A stretch of 64,000 nt of DNA from Branchiostoma floridae (taxonomy: Eukaryota > Chordata > Leptocardii > Amphioxiformes > Branchiostomatidae). The DNA is taken from positions 288,962 to 352,961 of the forward strand of contig NC_049983.1 in assembly GCF_000003815.2 (NCBI RefSeq). Reading direction: 5' to 3'. Below, in pieces: positions 1 through 12,600 of this stretch (positions within the stretch are counted from its first letter, which is position 1; the number at the start of each line of letters is the position of its first letter). A program made the position numbers and the translations under genes. The notes under the pieces are model-generated. The model made no database searches and was not told the DNA's origin. It was given only the letters and a program-made list of their open reading frames with translations.

Positions 1-108
1 ATCAGAGTAGGGGCTCTATTAATACACCACTGTTTGAGACTTTACAGTTCAGTTCTACATGGCGTTACAAAGGCAATGAACTACACAAGTAACAGATTAT
101 AGGACTAA

Positions 109-488
109 GGCACGATCTAGACACGGTTTTTCCCGATATCGGCGAGCCAACAACCTCTCGCCGACAGCTTTTTTTCAGCGTCTAGATGGAACTGCAATAT
201 CGCCATAAAGATATCGGGAAAATTTCTCCCAAAAGGTCCGGACCATTCGTACGATAGCTTAGCAGGGGTCCCCGATAGCTTAGCAGGGGTCCCCGACAGC
301 TTCCGCGCGCGTGTATACATGTGTCCTGACTTCGGGAAGGCTCATTAGCATATAGCACGGGCTCATTAGGCTATATACAAAATGTAGCTGTTTATGACTG
401 CAAGCGCCACGGGTGTCCCGTGGCCAACGTTCCAGATCCCTCCCGACACATCCACAGATATCGGTAAAAACTGTGTATAGATTGGGCC
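109..488. mobile_element. Harbinger-like MITE, copy 1 (TAA flanks)
   Basis: A 380-bp element with diverged inverted ends: GGCACGATCTAGACACGG at the left, and the reverse complement of GGCCCAATCTATACACAG at the right. It is flanked on both sides by TAA (106-108 and 489-491). A second copy lies in the opposite orientation at 2940-3296. GG-starting ends with a 3-bp TWA duplication fit PIF/Harbinger non-autonomous elements. Open frames inside it (117-320, 280-507 on minus) are not genes. Confidence 0.75.
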
Positions 489-655
489 TAAGAGGATGAA
501 TGATCATAGATTTTGAGTCCAGATTTCGGATCCGGTCAACTTGAGGCGATGGTCATCTTGTGGAAGTGGTCGTTAACCAAGTTTGACTGTTATACAGAAA
601 ATGAACTAAACTGAAATGCTGAGGTTTTTTTCTTCTTTTTCACCTTTCCTACCAG

Positions 656-3600
656 ATCAGCGGCCCCCCACAATGGCTTCACCATCGTGAACAGACTGAG
701 TATGAACAACCTGACGGAGCCGATCACCAAAGACCTGGAGTTCCAGCTACAGGACCCCTTCCTGCTCTACAGAAATGCACAACGTACGTATTATTTATTC
801 TTGGCCTCCAGTATACAGTATTGTAATAATCTTATAACAGTGCCCTATCCCAATCAGGTTTTGCACCCCTGGAGAAAAGCATAAAGTTTGAAAGGTCACT
901 AGGGGTGGCTACCGGTTTAGAAAATTCAGGTCCGGTTCAGGTCCAAAGGATTAGGTCCAGGTCCGGACCTGAACCTGGACCTGATTCAGTATGACTCATA
1001 CCAATGGTCCATTTCACTACAAAGAAGTCTGTTTGGTGGAGTATTAGACTTAAACTGGCGTTTTAAAATCAACACTAGAGTCCATTCCAAGACACCATGC
1101 GGATGTTTGTGGCCATTGTTTAGAATTGATTTTAAAGTTTTGTAATTATATGTCTAGGACATTTGATACTTCAGAAATATTTGCAACAATGTTTCAACTT
1201 TATAAATATTTCCCTGGTCCTGTAAAACTTTGGAAATATTCATCGTGTGGAATTGGATACTTCTAATGGTTTCTAAATAATGATAACAGCATTCTACCAT
1301 TATCTACCATTTTCTACCATTTTTTGTAAATGGTTCAGTGGGCTGGGAAGATAGCTATTCACACATCGTTGCAAAGTATGGTTGGGTGCCATGAAACAAT
1401 GGCCCACCACAAAGGATCCACCAGTGAAATCTAAAAATATACAGATACAACAATAGGGCTTACTTTTATGGGGGCAATAAACTAATTTAACCATTTGGCG
1501 AGGTTTACTATTTTTTGTAAATATTTGTAAATGTGAAATAATCACACAGAGGTTTCACAATTATTCTAAATAAAGATATTTTTGTACAGTTACTTTCAAA
1601 ATGTTTCTAAAATATTCAAAGGAATTCAAATATATGAGTACTTTCTCAGTCAAATTTTTAAAAATAATTTAATTATTGTGGCTCAGATATTCTTTTATTC
1701 AAAATAATTCAGACTAATTATAAATATCGCCTAAAAACCCTCATGGTGTCTTGGAATGGACTCTAACTGCACAACTAAATTTGGTAGAAATTACTATAAA
1801 CTCTACTCTACTTCACTCTTGTTATTTTCCACTACCTGCAAGCGCCAAAACGTGTGACTGCCTGATAAAATAATCTGTTAATTTTGTAATCGGTCCAACA
1901 TCCGGTCCACCTAATTTTTTTAGGTCTGGTTTTTCTGGACCGGTCCAGTAAAAAAAAACGGTTTCGTGCCGGTACGCTGTACCGATACCCCTAAAAGTCA
2001 CTATTCAATTCCAAAGGGACATTCTTATATTCACCTTGTATCATTACATTAATTTTGAAGCCAAACATAGTAGGAAACGTTAACAATTGGTAACCTCGTA
2101 TCATAAAGAACGGGACGTTCTGCTGCAGTACTTTAACAAGCCACTTGGGGGCCCAAATTCTGCAATTGTTTCAAGGCCTTGTTAAGACCTAGTACTCAAA
2201 TACAACGTATCAAGACAATCCATTCAGCCATTCTAGAATTATCATGTTCACAGACACACACACACGCAAATGCTGCTGAAAACAAAACCTTCTTTACGGA
2301 GGTTAAGAGTAATGTCGAACACATATCAAAGAGACAGTACATTGGGCAAGTAGGTCAACTTACTTAGCACCTCCATGTTTTATTCTATTCATCAGCCAGT
2401 CTTCATATAATACAATTTGGTCTACATGCCTGATTTATAGGGTTGGACACTATTTCAGCAAAGACAAACTCTAAGACGATTTTTGACATCACAAGAGTGT
2501 CTCTATATAGGGGCTAGGGAAAAAAATTTGTATTCAATGACATGGTTATTTGATCTACCGTAGCAAAAAACTTCGGATGCTACCAATGCAAGGGACATAA
2601 GATTTCCGACTTAACTTTGACTTGAAAAATGTTCTCCATAATAGAAAAAGGGGCTATAATTATCATAAACCAGTAAAACAGACCCGCTGAGCATAGTCTC
2701 CTTTCTTATGATGCTCAATTTAACAGGAAAAATCAAAATACGCTGTTGAAAATACCAATGATCCTTCTTGAGTTTCACACTGTCAAACTGTTTTGCTTGA
2801 TCACCTTGGCCGCAATCTAAAGAAAATAGTTTTTAAAAAGAGAAAATCCCTACCTACCAGCCCAATCTATTTCAGTGACACAATCCTAAGCAAAAAAAAA
2901 GTTTTTTGTTCAGCCTAGCCAGTAGCCTGTTATGACTAAGGCCCAATCTACACACAGTTTTTACCGATATCTGTGGAGATGTCGGGAGGGATCTAGAACG
3001 TAGGGGGCCGGACACCCATGGCGCTTGCAGTCATAAACATATAGCAAGATTTTCCAAATGGCGTTATATGCTAATGAGCCTTCCCGAAGTCGGGAAGCAT
3101 GTACAAGTGTGCGAAGCTGTCGGGGACCCTGCTAAGCTATCGGTAAAGTATCGTACGAATGGTCCGGACCTTTCGGGAGAAATTTTCCCGATATCTTGAC
3201 GGCGATATTGCAGTTCCATCTAGACGCTGAAAAAAAGCTGTCGGCGAGAGGTTGTTGGCTCGCCGATATCGGGAAAAACCGTGTCTAGATCGTGCCTAAG
3301 ACAAGTTGTAATCATCACCAAACTAGGTCAGCTTTTCATCCCAGAATTGCGGCCCTGCATGACAAACGATCGACAGAAGAGATGAACTGATGAATTGACG
3401 GATGAGTTATGCCCGGGCCGGACTCTGTCAATACAATTTTGCCATCGCGTATCGACCGGGAACTGCGACCGAGCGGCCAGCCACGTAATATATGATCATG
3501 AGATCATTGATATGATTAAACGCTGGGTGATATAATGTCTTGACAATACCGATCTTCCGCCGTCTTCTAACATCCTGAAATTNNNNNNNNNNNNNNNNNN

Positions 3601-6600
3601 NNNNNNNNNNNNNNNNNNNNNNNNNNNNNNNNNNNNNNNNNNNNNNNNNNNNNNNNNNNNNNNNNNNNNNNNNNNNNNNNNNCAATGAGTATTTGTATAA
3701 GAGGAATGAACTGAATGACCAGTTTATATTTTTATCATTATATAAAGGACTTTCCTACAGTTAGTAGTTTGCTAGAGTTTATTGTTGAACTTGAAGGCTA
3801 AGCGTAAAACACTGTGACATTTAAAGGTATGTATTATTGTAGTATTTGTGTTGGATTGTGGGAGGTTGTGTTGCATAACTTCAGGGTGTTTGGCCCATAA
3901 TCTAAAGGTCCCTTGTTGGAATCCCGTCATGCTATCTTGTGCCCTTGGGATCAGCACGAGACAAGTACTTAACACACAGGGCTCGAAATTCATTTGGGGG
4001 ATTAGCTGCACTGGTGCACCCAGCTTAAAAAATTGGGTGCACCAAAAAATTTTGGGCGCACCACTTAAATTTAAGTAGAATGTCAGACAAAAATAATAAC
4101 AAAACTTAGTTACAACCTATCAAATTCTTAAACAAGTACCATGACAGACATTTTTATTATCTTTCTAACACTTAGATGTCAGGAATATGATGTATACTAG
4201 TATACTTGATATCTTTACATACATAAACCTAAGAAAATATTTGGGTACACCCTGTGCACCCACTGAAAAAAATTGGGTCCACAGTTCCAATTTTGCGTGC
4301 ACCTGGGTGCGCATGCACCCAGTATTTCGAGTCCTGACACAACTTTCCTCACTCCACCCGGGTGTAAAAATGGGTGCTTAACTTTGGTTGGGGAGGTAGA
4401 GGCAGGGGGAACAGAGGGTAACAATGGGCTCCGCCTTGCCCAAGACTACCCACTACCTCTAAGGTCTTAAAAAGATTATGGGACTACTTTTTTATTGGGA
4501 GAATTTTGGTTCCCAAAAGACTCCAAATATTCTTAATGTTAAGTCTCCATTCAGATTGACATTAATTTTGTAACTTATTTTCAACATTTTTCTGTCATTC
4601 AATTGGGAAGTGCCCATATTTCAAGACATTCTAACGGCACAACTAAGTCACATTTGTAAATATCTCTGTGCAGTAATCGTGAAAACAAAGGCATTGCTTT
4701 TGGTCATTTTTCTTCATTATAAGTTGAATCATTCTACCTATAATTACTATAATTATTAGGTAGAATGAAGAAAAATGACCAAAAACACTAACTTTGTTTT
4801 CACGTTTTGATCGCTCCTATACTACAGTACAATACCTTAAAACCGTCATGCCACGCTGGCATAAGCCGTAACTGACTTGCGTATGAATCATGAAGTAAAG
4901 TACCCCATAGAAGGCCATGTATATCAATATAGATGGGGTACAGGATTTAATTAGGACTTTATGGAAAGCGTCCATGACTGTGCTGTTACTAATCGTGTTG
5001 GTAAGGTAAGTAGTGGGCAAGTAAGGAGGATTGAACGAAACAAAATAAACCATACTGATACAAGATACATTGTAGACAGATACACTTATCGGATCATGGT
5101 AAGATGCGCAACTCAAATGTCTGGGCATATTTATATTTAGTATCATTATTATGATAATGATGTCTTTTATCAGTATCCACTAAATGTCAAATCATTGTGG
5201 CCATTGGTTTCCAGTCGATATCCTTTTGAGAATTGGTATGTGGCTGGAAAAAAACATTGCTGGGTGTCATGTGAAGTCGCATGGCCCAGCGGCGGCATTT
5301 GTGCCTCGTGACCGAGAGGTCGCGGGTTCAAATCCGGCTGCGTGTCACCGATCTTGTGCCCTTTGGAAAGGCACTTTACACTGCTTTCCTCACTATACTC
5401 AGGTGTAAATGAGTACCTAGCTTCGGCTAGGGCCGTCCCTCGGATACGACGTTAAATGGAGGTCCCGTGTATGGGGAGAGCCACACCCCATGCACGTTAT
5501 AGAACCCCCACACGTGCGATGGTGCGGTGTGAGATGGAGCAAACCCTTCTGTCTGGAGTTGGTGATTCACTTCAAATCATCCCCGTCTTGTAATTAACCA
5601 GCGAAAGGGTATGTCACCCCGTAAGGGGCGGTATAACCCCGCCGTGTGTTAACATTTGCGAACATGTGTGTATGGTGGCTTTGAAGAGGTGACCTTTGAC
5701 ACCTGTTTTGCCATACCCTCCATTGTCATCGTATATGGAGAATCCTAATAAATAAATAAAGGGGTGAACTAAGATTAGAGCTGTGTGTTTCGAGTTCCTC
5801 ATGCCATTCAAATCTTGGAAGACATTTTGTTAAAATGTTTGATGAGTATTCCCTTTGTATTTCAATTAGACAGAAGTGGGTAGAGCAAGTTGACCCGCAC
5901 ACCTCAGGTCCCAGCTCAGTTGTCCATGTGTTTTTACCTTTCTCTACTAACATTGCTGGGTGTCATCTTATCATAATGATTTTGAACTTTCATAATGATC
6001 GTAATTTTTGGTAGATATTCATCAAAGGCTTGGCTTATAATCATCTGGTATATAGTTTATAGTTATACTTTATTAGTTATGCCAAAAATTTGAATTGAGC
6101 ACAACAATATATTATCTCCCTCAGAATGTATTGATCCCCTTGCATACATACATTGTACATGACGTGTACAGAGGCCCCTTTTGAATTGATATACAGTTAT
6201 ATAATATATACAGTAAATGATTACTAAAAATGAAACTGTTGTGATATACATATGTTATAATGTCCTTTGGGACCAAGAACAATGGCAATATTTTGCTGCA
6301 AAAAACCTAATAAAATACTTGATAGAACAGGTCTATGAGTTGAATGAAACAAAATTCACACCTGACACGTACTATGTATACGTGGTACCTAATTGATATT
6401 GTAATACATACTGCATGAGCAAATATTAACATTACATAGTATACGATGCTTCGTAATTTTATGCCCCAACATGCATGCCTCGGGTACGCACTTCCCTTCC
6501 CAAATCCATTTACCGGCCCGTTATGAATGAATGTAAGGTGGTTACATAAGAGCGCGGAGAATTACTTCCCTCGCGCTGGACTCTCTCCAGGGCCCTGTCG

Positions 6601-9600
6601 CCCCCTGACGTCATTTCATTCAGCGTTTTGTACAATCAAATCAAGTCGGTGGTGAATTCTGCGGGACCCGGCTTACTTGGTATTGATTCGACGGTAGATA
6701 GATCGCTCTTAGCATGCTCTACCGTCTGGGGCATTCGCTACCAGGGTTGAACAAGTTTTCTAAAATCCACTTGTCCTATCGGGCAAGCACATAAAAAATG
6801 TACTTACTTGCCCGAACCAATTTTTCACTTGCCCAAAATTCAAATGTCACTGTTACTAGTTTATGCATTTTCACTCCCAGCAATGGAATTCTCTGTAGAC
6901 AATTGCTTGATGTCATGACTGTAAAAAGTAACAAGTATATCAAAATTGCACTAAAATCAATGGAAAAATCTTACTTGCCCGATCGGGCAAGTGGGGTAGG
7001 ACATGCACTTGCCCGAACAGCACTTTCACTTGCCCTGGACAATAGGGCTAGTGGACTTGTTTATCCTTGGCTACTCCTGTCTGTATTCAGCAATCTTGAT
7101 TGATAAATCAAATAGAGATACACGTATGTTTTTTATAGAAGTATTTTTTATAGAAATAATCAGCCTCTTTTCAAAATCCAGAGGTCGAAGGGTGTAGGGT
7201 ATATTCTATCTTGTTTTATGTGGCTTGATATGTTGATATTATTGTTACGGATGCAAGTATGCTCTGAAGTACCAAAAAGACAGTTCTTTATTTTTCTTCA
7301 TGATATGAATTGAACTTTTACTAGTATGTATGTATGTATGTGCATAGGCCAGGACTGGCTCCTTGCGTTGGGTGTTGTGTTTAATGTTTTGTTTTGCTTT
7401 GGATACACTTGCATGATGTAGATATTAAGTTGGAAGGATAAAATAAAAATTCTCTACATCTAATCTAATTCTGTACTGTTGTTTGATATATTTATAAATT
7501 TTAAATGAGTATTTGCAACTGTAAAATACATTAATTTTTTTGTCAATTGGTACGTTGTTAAAATTTACACAAAGTGGAAAAGTACACGATGAAGTTTTCC
7601 AGCTCTTACTTAGGCAACACCAAAATAATTTGTTGCTTCTCTGATTTTTTTCAGAAAAAAAATGGACCGGCAGGTCAACAATAAAATAAAAAGGAATGAT
7701 GTTTACAAACAGTCAGGGTTAGAGAGATAGAGGGGCTTATTCAAGTTACACAACATACATGTAGACAGGGATCGAAATACTTTTTTATTGCTACATGCAA
7801 AATTGCAAGTTGGCCAAAAATTTACGTGCAATTTAGAATATTTACATGCAAAATACAACTAGTCTATACTGCAATGTTCTAGCCACCATCCATCATTCTG
7901 TACTTTGGTGGAATGTTGCTGCTCTGGATGGATAAGAATTTCGCCCATTCTGTCACTGTTGATGTACTGAAATTGGCACATGAAAATATAGACAGAACTG
8001 CAAATTTTGGAAAGATATCCACATAATCAGCATGTTAGTTTGTAGCAAAGCCGAATTTGATTGTTTATAACACCTACTGACAACCGGTGACGATCCCTGT
8101 GAGACAAACAAAGGCATCGTGGCCTCAGTATTTTAACTATAGGCCATGTATTTTCAACAATCATGCAAGATTGTAAGTTCAGAAAATTTTTACATGCAAA
8201 TCTCAAAAATTATGTGCAAATTGCAAGTTAAATATGTCTATTTCGAACCCTGATGTAGATAACAACAGATGTAACAAATAAGTTTTCAGATTTCCTTCAG
8301 TTGGCACATTTTTTATGTAACTAATCAATATTTTTTAGGGTTGTCCCTAAATAGGAAAGCCGCAATTTTGAAAAAAAAAAGACATACGTACCATCCAAAA
8401 TAACCACGTACATTGTGAAAATTTGTCAACGGGAGGTGTGGCCAATTTTTTTTTTTCAAATTGGAAAAATAAGACAGCAGAATCGGAGAAGCAACGAATG
8501 AAATTGGTGTGGCCTTACCAAGTCTTGTACAGTTGTTTCTGTAGGACTATACGAAAAGTTACTGTTTTTGAAATGTGTGAATTTATATTGCGAAGTTAAA
8601 ACATATGCTTAAAAGGGGCTTGTTTTTCTATGAATTTGTACAGAAATTCATGGCATCACAAAATCTCTGCTATTCGCTTTCTGACCAAACTGTTGAACGA
8701 ATTTGAATGAACACAATAGGAGCCTCTGGAAAAGTATCTGTAAATATAGTAAATGTCAGTTAAGATTCTATAGCATTAAGTATTTGCCTTGAATCGGAAT
8801 TTTAGAGATCTAGCCCAAATAACTTATATGGTAAGATTTTTTTGAATGATCATATATTCTGATGATCAGGGTTTTGAACAAGTACCCAGTCTTTTAAGCT
8901 GGCAACCCTCTAAAATAGATAAGTGTAAGTTGGAGTTGTATACATTTGTAATTACCAATTGAAGTTCTTAATGCTAACTCAACAGGTTTGCAAATGTGTG
9001 TGTCGAATAAATATTTTCAAAAGGAAAGAAAAAATGAAACTTACGGTCCATGGTTGGAGTCATGCTGGAACTGTCTTTGCTCTTAGTCGAACCCGTCGGA
9101 GTTGGCGTCTGCCGCCTAGACCGGATGCGCACTCTACTTCTAGGAGGCATTTTTCCTGCCAAATTAACCCTTGAGAAACCCTCAAACCCGGCGACCTTGC
9201 CGTCAAAACGTTAACCTTACGGTAAATTCTGTCATTTCTTTCAACTGACAAGGCCCGAGCACTTATTCTTGTTTACGTTGGGACGTACTACTGTGGACCA
9301 AATAAGGGCAGTGAAGTAAACTAAAGTCGGTGCTATCAGCTTGGAATGCGTGCATGTTGTGTGGCTGTTTGAAGAGATTTTCTCAAAGGCAGATAAGATG
9401 AGATACTCTTCCAGACCAAGCACGGAATGTTTTTACTAATGATCTTTGAGTCCTTGACTTTAAGAAAAAGATGAAAGGGAGTACACGTACATGTATCTGT
9501 TTTGGTTTACGTGACTTTTGATAAGTTTTTTCGTGTTCTATCAAGGATGTGGATTTTCCTGTTGATTGTTGAGTTGAAATATTGTATTATTATTTTCCAT

Positions 9601-12600
9601 CCTGTACACAGAAAAAGAAGGTTAATGCAACCTTTCGCATTTCCTTGATTTGACTTTCTTTTGTGTGTCTAACTTGTTTCATAGTTAGTGTACTTGAATG
9701 GGTGCCTTCACAGACATCCAGACAGAAACCGCCAATGAGTGACTGGATAAGGGTGATACAGACGGACAGAACAGTTGATTTTGGTACTAGTGCTGGTGTA
9801 GTCAACTGTCACTATCTACTACCCATGTCATAACCCTGTGGATTTGCATTGAAAATTATGAACATGAAACCGCTGCGAACATTTCTGCATTTACAGTACA
9901 TGTATGTGACATGTATTAGTCCCTTTCCATAACCTGTTAAGTCATATGCTCACAAACTTTTTGAGAAGGAGTACATGTGAAAATGGTACAGTGAAGTACA
10001 AATTGTATGACACTGCGATCATCACACTGCTGTTGCAGTAATGCATATGGTAGGGTTCAGTATACATTTCCATACAGTACAAGGTCACAAACTAATTAGT
10101 ATACCTCTTACTTTTCAGACCAAATCTATGGCATCTGGTTCTACGACAAGGATGAATGTGCCAGAGTGGGCCAACACATGAACAGGTAAGTCTTAACTGT
10201 TCACTACAGATTACCATGTACATATACATGTACTGTAATATAATTCACTTTGTCTTCTCGGTACCAAACTTTCACGGTCTAAGAAAATTTAACTTGTTCT
10301 CGGAACTAAATGTTCACGGTTGCGGCAGGTGGGCATTAAAAAAGTCCCATATATTATTTGTTATCAGTAATGATATGTTCACCTTACAGTAATTACTGTG
10401 AAAACCGTGAAAAAATTGAAAAAATCAGGAATTACAGTATATCATCATTGGCATCTTTCTACCTCAAGAGCAGATGTCTGTTCTTAGTTGTCCGGTTTCT
10501 TCTTATACACAGAAAACATTTCTTAGAAGAAGAAAACTTTTATATATTTAAGGCATTTTTTCCATGAGTTAAGAATTTCATCTGAAGTATGAATTTTTCT
10601 TACAGCATTTTCTTGAAATTTTTTTTCCATACCACCGACTGTTAGGGAGCCAGTGTTGTTGATTTTTCGTGTTGAATATCTCATTTTAAGATTTTGAAAA
10701 TACATTAATTTTTCAATAGTGTCATGTCATGAAGTTTTGGGACGGATGGGGTCAAATTTTTTTCGTCCCAACAAGCAAATTTCTGTCCCGGGACGAGGGA
10801 TGGGTCCTAGAGACAGTCCTGGATAACAGAAAGCATCAAGTGTTTCAAAACAGAAAAATAAAATAAAATATTAGATGTAGTGATTAACGATAATACTGTG
10901 ATGTTTCTTATAGATTGCAATACATTGATCATTTTCCATAAGTCTTGTTTAAAATTACTGTATTAAGTTGAGCTGTTGTTTTTCTTTTCATCCATGAGAC
11001 CACTTGTGGTCATTTGTGGATTTAGCCTATGGGCATGAAAGTGCAGTAAATATAGAATACAACACGGTGTATTCCGTATCACCCGAGGTATCGGCCTGAC
11101 CGCGGGTCGGATTGCCCGAAGGCCGGAGGGTGATCCGACCCGCGGGAGGGCTGGGACCAAGGGTGATGCGGAATACACCGTGTTGTATTTTATTTATGTC
11201 ATACTCACCTAAGAAAACCCCTGTTTTGATGCGAAATTCGCCGGAAGTTGAACAAATTTGGTGCCCTCGAACAAAAAGTGTTGCAACAGTAATGTTCCAA
11301 CGTCTGAATCAGGTATCGAACATTCGATGTCGCCGCACTCGGCCTGCTCAAAACAGTTCGATTTATTCGATTGGAGCCTGTGTGATACGCCTTTCGAACC
11401 GGTCTGATATGGAAGTCCGGTCAGGAACACCCGTATTGAACGTTTTCGCGTCACAGGTATGACATAAAGATTATTATAATTATTATTATTAATAAAGTTT
11501 TTGATTGATGTGTCCAGTCTGACCCAGTGGGCTGCGAGCAGTGCGATGAGCGAACACTCGCCGCGCCGGCAGCGGAGAGCGTCCCTAGACGGGGCGACTC
11601 CGATAGAAGGGTCGGTGACAGTCACCGCGGGCAAGAGGGAAGTAGACATAATACAGATGCTGTCTAAGGCACAGGATGAATATGATAAGGTAATATGCAC
11701 ATACAATATTGTGTTATGATATTACTGTATTTACCAGTACTATTACTATTATTTTTTATTGAGGATTGCGCAAGAAGGCAAAAACACAAGACATAGTACA
11801 AATAGTGTAAAACAATATATTAGTATTGTTACACTGTCTAGCAATATTAAGGTAAATGATAAGTATTCCAAATTGTCAAAGTATAACTCAAATTATTAAC
11901 AGTTGTACTATTAGTCTTTCAGCTGTTAACACCAATGTATCATTCACTGTCTAATTTACCAGACATAGTATTGGATTATATGTAAAAAGAATGTTGATTT
12001 AAGTAGAATACTTCAGGATTTTCATTAACAACTTTCACTACTCAAAATACTGTTAAGATTTGACTATCATAATTTCTTAATTCATGATTTGGATGACAAA
12101 AATGTTTTTTTTTGTTCAAAAGTTAGGTTGCTGATTGTTGTTAGTTTCCTTTCTATCTCAGAGTCTTTTCCATTAGTCAATAAAGTACATGCATTGACGT
12201 AATGTTATAATAGTTCTCATATGGCAAGTTATTGTTATTACAGCAGCCAGACAGTGATACCGGTACTACAGAAAAAAGAGTGGACATCTTGCAGCTTCTG
12301 TCCAAAGCACAAGGTGATTACCATAAGGTTCGTAAACAAGTTCTCCATCAAGTCTTGAAATTTGCAAACATCTGTGCTGAAGGACTGTTCTTTTGTATAT
12401 ATTGCCAAGAAATTTATTTTTTTTTAATTTTTCCTGGTATATTCCTAAGCCAATCTTTTTCTCCATAGTCCAAGCAGACGAGCGGAGCGGAGCCGAAACC
12501 TATGATTGACAACTTGACGTCGAGAGCAGAGGGAGGAACAGGCGGTCTGGTCAGACCTGTAGCACTCAAACCAGAGCCTGCAGCCAGTCAAGCACAGGTA

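Larger units (their letters stand above)
784..10118. other. DCP1 intron 1: repeat-rich, no recognised complete gene
   Basis: This 9.3 kb intron holds the elements listed separately, a SINE, a mariner-like fragment around 5800-5960, repeated CTTGCCCGATCGGGCAAGTG-type inverted motifs at about 6750-7050, and AT-rich unique sequence. The only possible coding exon noticed is the minus-strand one near 9043-9150. The 109-codon minus ORF at 4817-5146 resembles nothing I know. Confidence 0.6.

Noticed and set aside
4817..5146. 109-codon minus-strand ORF
   Set aside because: No recognisable motif, AT-rich composition like its surroundings, no splice context; it may be chance.
5270..5350. Functional tRNA gene
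   Set aside because: The A/B boxes are present, but acceptor stem pairing and a terminator are absent and a SINE body follows; the same applies at 46758 and 24880-25075.
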